NCBI GenBank assembly: GCA_003487525.1
Contig: DNDT01000047.1
Location: forward strand, 1 to 13,200
Length of the DNA: 13,200 bases
Reading direction: 5' to 3'
DNA from: Flavobacteriales bacterium
GTDB taxonomy: Bacteria; Bacteroidota; Bacteroidia; Flavobacteriales_E; Vicingaceae
The notes under the pieces were generated by a model, which had not been told where the DNA came from, made no database searches, and was given only the letters and a program-made list of their open reading frames with translations. Positions 6,872 through 13,200 of this stretch are shown here, piece after piece; the first letter of the stretch is position 1, and the number at the start of each line of letters is the position of its first letter. A program made the translations under genes and the position numbers.

Positions 6872-9800
6872 TTGCATTTTCATGTAGTAAAATCTTCGGC
6901 CGGTTCCGGAAAGACGTATGCGCTCGTAAAACAATACCTGACTCATCTGTTAGGCAGTCTTGCTCCGGATTATTTCAGGCATATTTTGGCCATAACGTTC
7001 ACCAACAAGGCCACGGACGAAATGAAGGAACGCATCATTGCGGCGTTGAAAGGCATTTCATCCGGGGCTGAAAAACAAATGGACCTGGCCAGTGACTTGT
7101 CAAAAGAAACGGGACTTGATCATGAGATTATTCGTCAGCGGGCAAGTTCGATTTTACAGAACCTCATTCACAACTACGGTGATTTTAACATTTCGACAAT
7201 CGATCATTTTGTCAACCGGATTGTCAAAAGCTTTTCATTCGAAATGGGTATTCCTTCGAATATTGAAATAGAACTGAAGGAAGATCGGCTTATTCGAAAA
7301 ATTGTCGATGGCCTGTTTGAAAAAATGAGTGACGATGAAAAGTTGTCAAACGTATTGCTGGCATATTCGGAATACAAGTTTACAGAAGAACAAAACTATG
7401 ACGTCGAGGTTAATTTGTTCGATCTGACCAGAGAGCTTATGCGATCGGATGGCAGAGGTTACCTTAAGAAGTTTGAAAAATTTGAACTAGGTGATTTTAT
7501 AAATGTTCAGAAGGAATTAAGTACTCGGGTCAAATCAATGACCGTGGAGATCCATACCCTGGCATCTGAATTGAAATCACTTATTGAACAAACGGGACTT
7601 GAAGCATCGGATATGTACAGAGGATCAAGCGGAGTGCACAAGTACATTTTTAACCTTGCTGACAAGGGAGATCCGATGATCCTGCCAAATTCATATGTAA
7701 GAGCAACTCTTGAGGAATCGAAATGGTTGTCTCCCAAAGCGAGTGATACAGCCAAATCATCGTTTATCTCGATTGAGACGAATCTGGAACAAGGATTAAA
7801 CGAGCTTATACATCTGATTGAAACACATATCCCGCATTACACTTTTTGCAGAATGCTCAGCGGTCAGATTCACTCCTTGGCCATCGTCAACGAGGTTAAA
7901 AAGGAAATCGACCTTATTAAAGATGAGTACAACGTAGCCCGTCTTGAGGATTTCAATAAAATAATCGCTGAAATTGTCAAGGACAATCCCATTCCTTATA
8001 TATACGAACGCATAGGCGAAAAATTCCACCATTACCTCATCGATGAATTTCAGGATACATCCGAGATTCAGTGGTTCAACTTGCTTCCCTTGTTGGAAAA
8101 TGGCCTTTCAGAAGGATTTGGTTCACTCATCGTCGGCGATGCAAAACAAGCCATCTACAGATGGAGGGGAGGAGAGCTCGATCAATTAAACCGGCTGCCG
8201 GAATTGAATTTTAACAGTTTGGACATTTCTGAAAATTCTGATTTGGGAAGAAATATGAAAGCTGCCTTCAACGAAAAATTTCTTGATTCGAATTATCGCT
8301 CTGCCGAAAATGTTGTCCGTTTTGTCAATCATTTTTTTGAAATCCTGATTACATCGTTTCCGGATGAACTGAACACGGTTTACTCCGGCCACACGCAAAA
8401 ATCCATGTCTGCCATCAGCGGGGGAGTGGTGGAGATAAAATTTTTACCCGACGAATCATTGCTTGAAAATGCCGCCGGTTATGCCGTGAACAAAATCAAG
8501 GAGCTTATGCAGTCCGGAGTTCATTCGGGTGACATCGCCTTGTTGTGCAGAACGCGTTTTCAATGCACCATGATGGCAAGTCTTTTGCTCGACAATCAAA
8601 TTCCGTTTATTTCGGACGAGAGCCTCAAGCTTTATCATTCCCATAGTGTGCGGTTCGTATTAAATTGGCTTCTGTATTTATACACCGGACGCAATCCACA
8701 GCATGCCTATAAGATTCTGGAATACCTGGCGGAAAACAAAGGACTCGGATACATTGATGAAGACAAGCTTCCGGAAATTTGGGCCGGTGACCCTTCACTT
8801 GAAAACGTCTTTGCAAAGGCAGACATAAATCTGGATGTACATTTCCTGAGCAAGGAAAATTTACTTGAACTGGTATATACCCTTATTGAAACATTTATTG
8901 GTTCTGAAAGAAAGGACAGGTATATGTTAGCCCTCGAAAATTGCGTGTCGGAGTTCATGGGAAATTACGGCAACGACCCGATCGAATTTTTAAAGTGGTG
9001 GGAGGATAACAAGGAAGACCTGGCAATAACCTACCCTTCATTGAAGAGCGCTGTCCGAATTATGACCATACACAAGGCAAAGGGGCTTGAATTCAACACG
9101 GTAATTGTGCCATTTTCGTATGGTAGAATCAAACCGGGAAAATCTCATATATGGGTCGAATCCAAAGAAAAGGACAGTGAGGTTATTCCCATAGCCTGGC
9201 TAAAATGTTCGGAGGATCTGCTCAAAACCAATTACGCTGACCTGTACAACGAAGAAATGAGAATGTCATTTACAGATACGGTCAATCTTATGTATGTGGG
9301 TGCGACGCGCGCAAAACACGGACTTTACATCACGTCCAAAATCCCCTCAAAGTCGTCAGGAAAAATCACCGAAGAAGCCCTGTGGTATAAGAGCATGTCG
9401 CTTGAATTAAATGAATCGGTCGATGCAGATTTCTTTAGGTTTGGAAACGAGGCAAACGAAAAGGTGAATACGTCACCGGAGAAATCGCCGGTATTAAGTT
9501 ATCCCCTTTCTCCGATGTCTTCGTGGCGCGATCGAATTATGCTCAAATACAAGACCGATGTATTTGATCTACAGTCATCGGGTCAGGATGCCATAAGTGA
9601 GGGTTTGCTGATTCACGAAATCATGTCGCGTGTTGTTGATCTCGGAGAGCTTTCGTCGGTCCTTTCCTATTATGTTCTTCTCGGAGATATTTCACAGGAA
9701 AAGGCAGATTCATTAAAGAAAAAAATAACAGGCCTGATTGTACCGTCAGAAGTGAACAGGTATTTTGTAAACGTGAAGGGGCGTGTGTTCAATGAACGTG

Positions 9801-10018
9801 AAATGATGGATGTCACGGGTAAATTACTCAGACCCGACAGGTGTGTTGTCGAAGGGGACCATATGATTGTAATTGACTACAAAACAGGTTCACCTCACGA
9901 TTCACATAAAGAGCAAATTCGTCAGTATGTCAAATTAGCGAGAGAACTGGGATACGCTGACGTTGACGCTTTTTTGATATACTTTTCGGAGGGATTGATA
10001 GAAAAGCTCCAAAACTGA
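6872..10018 (+). CDS. UvrD/RecB-type (AddA-like) ATP-dependent helicase-nuclease
   Basis: This is a 1048-aa superfamily 1A DNA helicase with a C-terminal PD-(D/E)XK nuclease, the layout of AddA/RecB double-strand-break enzymes. Motifs: Walker A SSAGSGKT (8-15), AITFTNKATDEMKER (40-54), STIDHFVNRI (108-117), Walker B LIDEFQDTS (389-397), GDAKQAIYRWRGG (422-434), LDSNYRS (471-477), TIHKAKGLEF (732-741), YVGATRAK (808-815). Nuclease residues are H915 (GLLIHE), E976, D1002-x-K1004 (IDYKTG) and Q1015 with Y1019. It should resect and process DNA ends in recombinational repair. No ATG fits: an in-frame stop is at 6839-6841 and the P-loop begins eight residues in. TTG 6872 is therefore the likely start, matching the usual short N-terminus of the family. 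No AddB-like gene is in the window. Confidence 0.92.
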   Translation: MHFHVVKSSAGSGKTYALVKQYLTHLLGSLAPDYFRHILAITFTNKATDEMKERIIAALKGISSGAEKQMDLASDLSKETGLDHEIIRQRASSILQNLIHNYGDFNISTIDHFVNRIVKSFSFEMGIPSNIEIELKEDRLIRKIVDGLFEKMSDDEKLSNVLLAYSEYKFTEEQNYDVEVNLFDLTRELMRSDGRGYLKKFEKFELGDFINVQKELSTRVKSMTVEIHTLASELKSLIEQTGLEASDMYRGSSGVHKYIFNLADKGDPMILPNSYVRATLEESKWLSPKASDTAKSSFISIETNLEQGLNELIHLIETHIPHYTFCRMLSGQIHSLAIVNEVKKEIDLIKDEYNVARLEDFNKIIAEIVKDNPIPYIYERIGEKFHHYLIDEFQDTSEIQWFNLLPLLENGLSEGFGSLIVGDAKQAIYRWRGGELDQLNRLPELNFNSLDISENSDLGRNMKAAFNEKFLDSNYRSAENVVRFVNHFFEILITSFPDELNTVYSGHTQKSMSAISGGVVEIKFLPDESLLENAAGYAVNKIKELMQSGVHSGDIALLCRTRFQCTMMASLLLDNQIPFISDESLKLYHSHSVRFVLNWLLYLYTGRNPQHAYKILEYLAENKGLGYIDEDKLPEIWAGDPSLENVFAKADINLDVHFLSKENLLELVYTLIETFIGSERKDRYMLALENCVSEFMGNYGNDPIEFLKWWEDNKEDLAITYPSLKSAVRIMTIHKAKGLEFNTVIVPFSYGRIKPGKSHIWVESKEKDSEVIPIAWLKCSEDLLKTNYADLYNEEMRMSFTDTVNLMYVGATRAKHGLYITSKIPSKSSGKITEEALWYKSMSLELNESVDADFFRFGNEANEKVNTSPEKSPVLSYPLSPMSSWRDRIMLKYKTDVFDLQSSGQDAISEGLLIHEIMSRVVDLGELSSVLSYYVLLGDISQEKADSLKKKITGLIVPSEVNRYFVNVKGRVFNEREMMDVTGKLLRPDRCVVEGDHMIVIDYKTGSPHDSHKEQIRQYVKLARELGYADVDAFLIYFSEGLIEKLQN

Positions 10019-10073
10019 TTAAGGTCATGTTTATAAAAAAGTAATCTTAAGGTAAATTTCAAAGGATTAGGTC

Positions 10074-10081
10074 TAAATTTG
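10074..10081 (+). promoter_or_regulatory. Predicted -7 promoter box of pckA
   Basis: TAAATTTG matches the Bacteroidota -7 consensus TAnnTTTG exactly, 37 bp before the pckA ATG, in the 100-bp gap after the helicase gene. No clear TTTG -33 element stands 19-21 bp upstream. The short AT-rich leader has no obvious Shine-Dalgarno sequence, as expected for the phylum. The rest of the gap shows no convincing terminator hairpin. Confidence 0.42.
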
Positions 10082-10118
10082 CGGACCAAACTTAAATTAC
10101 ACTTCAAATCATTTTAAC

Positions 10119-11711
10119 ATGACACATAAGGGTAGACGAGGGGGAAACGCTAGCATCGAAAACCTTGGAATAACTGATGCAACCATTTTCTGGAACCTCA
10201 CCAGTGATGAATTAGGCAAAATTTCCATTGAAAAAAATCTTGCGGTTGAAACAAGCACAGGTGCAATCACCATTGACACCGGAGAGTTTACCGGAAGATC
10301 CCCAAAGGATCGCTTTATCGTAAAAGACGATATAACAAAAGATCTCGTATGGTGGGGTGATATAAACATTCCTTTTGATCCCGAAAAATTCGATCAATTG
10401 TTTGACAAAATGACCAAGTACCTTTCCGGAAAAGAGTTGTTCGTCAGGGATGCCTATGCCTGCGCCGATCCTGATTACAGAATGAACATACGTGTTGTCA
10501 ACGAGTTGCCATGGGGAAACCTGTTTGTGCACAATATGTTTTTACGACCGACCGAAGAAGAGCTGGAGAATTTTAAACCCGAATGGACGGTTATTAATGC
10601 AACCGGTTTTTTCGCAGATCCGGCGGTTGACGGCACACGACAGCATAATTTTGCTATTTTGAATTTCACAAAAAAAATGGCCATTATCGGTGGAACCGGT
10701 TATACCGGAGAAACGAAAAAAGGTGTTTTCTCGGCACTTAACTTTATTCTGCCTACCCAGAAAAAAGTGCTTTCCATGCACTGCTCCGCAAACATAGGGG
10801 AAGGAGGCGATACAGCCTTGTTCTTTGGATTGTCTGGAACCGGAAAAACTACCCTGTCTGCCGATCCCAACCGAAAGTTGATTGGGGATGACGAACATGG
10901 CTGGTCAGACAAAACAGTATTTAATTTTGAAGGAGGATGTTATGCAAAATGTATCAATCTTAGTCAAGAGGCAGAACCTGAAATATGGAATGCAATTAGA
11001 CCAGGAGCTGTTTTAGAAAATGTTGTACTAAATGATGGACACCCAGATTATGATGACAATTCTTTAACAGAAAACACCCGTGTTGCATACCCTTTGGATT
11101 ACATCCCTGGCGCAGTTATTCCTAGTGTGGGTGGTCATCCAAAGGTAATTGTTTTTCTTACAGCAGATGCAATGGGTGTATTGCCACCAGTATCTAGATT
11201 GACAAAAGAAGGGGCAATGTATCATTTTATGTCAGGATACACAAGCAAATTGGCTGGGACTGAACGTGGTATTAAAGAACCTAAATCTGTATTTTCTGAG
11301 TGTTTTGGAACACCATTTATGCCTAGACCTGCATCTGTTTATGCCAAACTGTTAGGTGAAAAAATCAATCAGCACAATACTACTGTTTACCTGATTAATA
11401 CTGGCTGGTCAGGTGGTCCATATGGAATAGGAACTAGAATCAAAATAAAATACAGCAGGGCAATGGTTACTGCTGCATTAACTGGAGAACTTGACAAAGT
11501 TGAATACAGACATGATGAATTGTTTAATCTTGATATTCCAACCAAAGTAGATGATGTTCCACCAGAAATTTTAGATCCAAAAAATACTTGGAGTGATAAA
11601 GATTTGTATGAAAAATCTGCAAAGAATTTAGCAAAAATGTTTGTAGATAATTTTGAGAAATTCAAAGGGGTTTCATCCGAAATTAAAAATGCGGGCCCTA
11701 AACTTCTCTAG
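10119..11711 (+). CDS. pckA: ATP-dependent phosphoenolpyruvate carboxykinase, apparent bacterial-archaeal chimera
   Basis: PckA converts oxaloacetate and ATP to PEP, CO2 and ADP, the first step of gluconeogenesis. The 530-aa frame is intact and of family length. Visible: GEFTGRSPKDRF (55-66), GGTGYTGETKKG (191-202) with metal/substrate Lys200, MHCSAN (220-225) with His221, the P-loop FGLSGTGKTTLSAD (236-249), kinase-2 LIGDDEHGW (254-262), and later ENTRVAYPL and VNTGW-like NTGWSGGPYG motifs. The first about 262 codons have mixed codon use like the upstream genes (5 of 10 Pro codons are CCC/CCG). After about position 10,928 all 19 Pro codons are CCA/CCT, Arg is mostly AGA, and AT content rises. 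The two halves therefore seem to come from different genomes. The fusion is seamless because it falls in the most conserved motif. The stop overlaps the convergent protease gene by 14 bp. Confidence 0.88.
   Translation: MTHKGRRGGNASIENLGITDATIFWNLTSDELGKISIEKNLAVETSTGAITIDTGEFTGRSPKDRFIVKDDITKDLVWWGDINIPFDPEKFDQLFDKMTKYLSGKELFVRDAYACADPDYRMNIRVVNELPWGNLFVHNMFLRPTEEELENFKPEWTVINATGFFADPAVDGTRQHNFAILNFTKKMAIIGGTGYTGETKKGVFSALNFILPTQKKVLSMHCSANIGEGGDTALFFGLSGTGKTTLSADPNRKLIGDDEHGWSDKTVFNFEGGCYAKCINLSQEAEPEIWNAIRPGAVLENVVLNDGHPDYDDNSLTENTRVAYPLDYIPGAVIPSVGGHPKVIVFLTADAMGVLPPVSRLTKEGAMYHFMSGYTSKLAGTERGIKEPKSVFSECFGTPFMPRPASVYAKLLGEKINQHNTTVYLINTGWSGGPYGIGTRIKIKYSRAMVTAALTGELDKVEYRHDELFNLDIPTKVDDVPPEILDPKNTWSDKDLYEKSAKNLAKMFVDNFEKFKGVSSEIKNAGPKLL
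10880..10930. other. Composition break / probable chimeric junction inside pckA
   Basis: Left of this interval the DNA matches the Bacteroidota-like region; a sample row, 10501-10560, has 28 of 60 G+C. Right of it the DNA is AT-rich; 10981-11040 has 20 of 60 G+C. It encodes archaeal-style codons through to the window end. The interval encodes the kinase-2 motif DDEHGW and the following VFNFEGGCYAK, nearly invariant in ATP-dependent PckA and hence a natural site for an assembly jump or for homologous recombination. The exact breakpoint cannot be fixed by eye. Confidence 0.7.
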
Positions 11712-13200
11712 ATTTCTGTCTAGAAAACTTAATCCCAATTAACCCAATTATTACTACCATTGTTACTACTATTCCTATTTGTCTTTCTGGCAAATTAAAA
11801 AAATCAAATGGTCTTAAAGTCCCTGGTAATACTGTATTTACTTGAATGATGTCATAAACATCTAAAGATTCATCATTGACTTTTATTTTCCCTTGAATCC
11901 AATACAATCCATTTTCATACATGGTAATTGATGCTGGGTTTGATGGTGTGGCAGAAATAGTTTGAGTTTCTGCATTTTTACTATTTGTAATAGTGATTTT
12001 TGTAAAACTCCATTCATCAGGATAATATACTTTAAAAAATAATTTCCCTAAATCCTGTGATGCTGAAATTGACCCTTCAGTGTAATGGATTAAAAATGGT
12101 ATTGTGTACTTGTCGCCATTTTGATTTACGATAATTCTTCCTTCATAATCTCCAAAATCATTTCCTGTTATTTTCAATCTTGTTTTCAAATAATTTCCTT
12201 CAACAACCTTTGAAAATTCAATAGATTTAGCACCATCAAATTCTACTTGTATATTCTCCAAATTTCCAACAAGTGATTTCAATTCAAAAATCTGTTCCCA
12301 TATTTGATTGTCTGAAGAAAGAAAAGCTACAAAATTTGGTGGTTGGATTATCAGTGTTGCATCAATGGCTTTTCCAATGTTGAGTCTACCTCCACCTGCA
12401 TCTTTTAATGAAAATTTTTGCCCATAGGCATCAGATACAGGTTCTGTGGTTGTTAACAATAATGATTTAATTTCATGATGGTGAATTCCAGGATTTTTCT
12501 GAATCAGTAATGCCGCTGCACCACTTACATGAGGAGCAGCATAACTAGTTCCACTTGTAAAATTATACCCTCCGTTATTTTGAGTGGTGTTAATGTATGC
12601 TCCTGGAGCTACGATGTCCGGTTTTATGTAAAATGGAGAAACTGGACCTCTGGAGCTAAAATGAGCAATGAAATCTGGATTAAAAAAAAGATGTAGACTG
12701 GCAGAATTATTTTCTTCAATAATTCTTTTGATTTCCAGGCCTTCTTCTCTGTCTATTGAAACTACTGGAATTCTTGGTTTGTATCCTGGTTCAATAAACT
12801 CGTGTGTTAATTCTCCAAGAAAAATTCCTGGTTCATTATTATACACAATCAAAGCTTTTGCTCCTGCATCAGCTGCATTTTTTTCTTTTATTGAAAAATA
12901 TAGTAACTCTCCTTCAACGTCACTCCCTCTTTCAACTAGTAAAATTGAATTTGTTGCATTTATTTCAGAAAGATTTTTTTCTTTACCGTGCCCTCCAAAA
13001 ATTATTTTTCCTTCTATGGGTTCATCCAATTTGGAAGATCCAACCATTGGAATTACTGTAAAAGGTTTTTGGTTCACTTCTAAAGTTGCAACTAAACTCG
13101 ATGTCAAGTTATTATAAGTTGCACCAACAGTAACAGAACCATAATTTTTTCCTGGACTTCCTATAGTGCTATTATTTGGACCATCATTTCCAGCTGCAGT
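11698..13200 (-). CDS. Membrane-anchored subtilisin-like (S8) protease with PA domain, C-terminal 500 residues (partial)
   Basis: The reading frame is open to the right edge. The peptide upstream of 13107 continues AAGNDGP...GSVTVGAT, so no true start lies in the window; a TTG at 13107 is internal. Counting from the edge, residue 5 is the oxyanion-hole Asn (AAGNDGP). An inserted protease-associated (PA) domain spans about 55-165. FSSRGP and KPDIVAPG follow (about 181-200), then the catalytic Ser219 in SGTSYAAPHVSGAAALL. The catalytic Asp and His lie outside the window. A beta-rich C-terminal region of about 200 residues follows, then one membrane helix (about 475-490) and a basic tail, RQKSREV. 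It is probably an extracytoplasmic protease held by its C-terminus. AT-rich codon use and the C-terminal anchor suggest a Nitrososphaerota origin; this is inference. Confidence 0.88.
   Translation of the reverse strand, partial: TAAGNDGPNNSTIGSPGKNYGSVTVGATYNNLTSSLVATLEVNQKPFTVIPMVGSSKLDEPIEGKIIFGGHGKEKNLSEINATNSILLVERGSDVEGELLYFSIKEKNAADAGAKALIVYNNEPGIFLGELTHEFIEPGYKPRIPVVSIDREEGLEIKRIIEENNSASLHLFFNPDFIAHFSSRGPVSPFYIKPDIVAPGAYINTTQNNGGYNFTSGTSYAAPHVSGAAALLIQKNPGIHHHEIKSLLLTTTEPVSDAYGQKFSLKDAGGGRLNIGKAIDATLIIQPPNFVAFLSSDNQIWEQIFELKSLVGNLENIQVEFDGAKSIEFSKVVEGNYLKTRLKITGNDFGDYEGRIIVNQNGDKYTIPFLIHYTEGSISASQDLGKLFFKVYYPDEWSFTKITITNSKNAETQTISATPSNPASITMYENGLYWIQGKIKVNDESLDVYDIIQVNTVLPGTLRPFDFFNLPERQIGIVVTMVVIIGLIGIKFSRQKSREV

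Noticed and set aside
6843..6874. A TTG...CAACTTTG arrangement resembling a Bacteroidota promoter directly before the helicase gene
   Set aside because: The -7-like box overlaps the TTG start codon, so transcription would begin after the start and cut off the P-loop. The box also lacks the leading T of TAnnTTTG.
6872..10018. The helicase-nuclease as part of a defence island
   Set aside because: The motifs fit an AddA/RecB repair enzyme and no defence partner gene, repeat or mobile element is adjacent.
11698..13107. A complete protease starting at TTG 13107
   Set aside because: The frame continues open to 13200 and encodes the conserved AAGNDGP oxyanion-hole region, so the gene is truncated by the window and this TTG is internal.
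12668..13117. Long plus-strand open frames opposite the protease and other opposite-strand frames across the window
   Set aside because: They mirror well-supported genes, show no recognisable domain, and are explained by the codon pattern of the real gene.

Overview
The window reads as two pieces of different origin. Positions 1 to about 10,900 look like a Bacteroidota chromosome (Cytophagia/Sphingobacteriia-like, from memory of gene content). The evidence is lipoproteins of the form Cys-Ser-Lys-acidic, several copies of the Bacteroidota -7 promoter box TAnnTTTG, weak or absent Shine-Dalgarno sequences, and proteins typical of that phylum. From about 10,900 to the right edge, base composition and codon use shift abruptly: AT-rich, AGA/CCA/CCT-preferring. 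The genes there look like those of an ammonia-oxidising archaeon (Nitrososphaerota/Thaumarchaeota, Nitrosopumilus-like). The switch falls inside one open reading frame, pckA, at its most conserved motif. The likeliest explanation is a chimeric contig; a real inter-domain recombination is the alternative.

Layout. (1) 1-3811, plus strand, housekeeping: the end of a PhoH-like ATPase, purC (purine synthesis), ilvE (branched-chain aminotransferase), and a dihydrolipoamide-dehydrogenase fold protein that has lost both redox-active cysteines. A strong bidirectional hairpin terminator closes this block. (2) 3846-6737, minus strand: a three-gene lipoprotein cassette transcribed leftward, mbnP-like (second copy) > di-heme cytochrome c peroxidase/MbnH-like > mbnP-like (first copy). 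By analogy with the MbnP/MbnH and CorA/CorB pairs of methanotrophs, the di-heme enzyme may oxidise a tryptophan of its partner to a kynurenine that binds Cu(I). This is the most interesting system in the window. (3) 6872-10018, plus strand: a 1048-aa UvrD/RecB (AddA-type) helicase-nuclease with an apparent TTG start and no AddB partner in view. (4) 10119-11711, plus strand: ATP-dependent PEP carboxykinase, bacterial-looking to about residue 262 and archaeal-looking after that. (5) 11698-13200, minus strand: the C-terminal 500 residues of a membrane-anchored subtilisin-like protease with a PA domain, overlapping the pckA stop by 14 bp and running off the window.

No tRNA, rRNA, CRISPR, insertion sequence or long repeat was seen. 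No gene-free stretch exceeds 130 bp.
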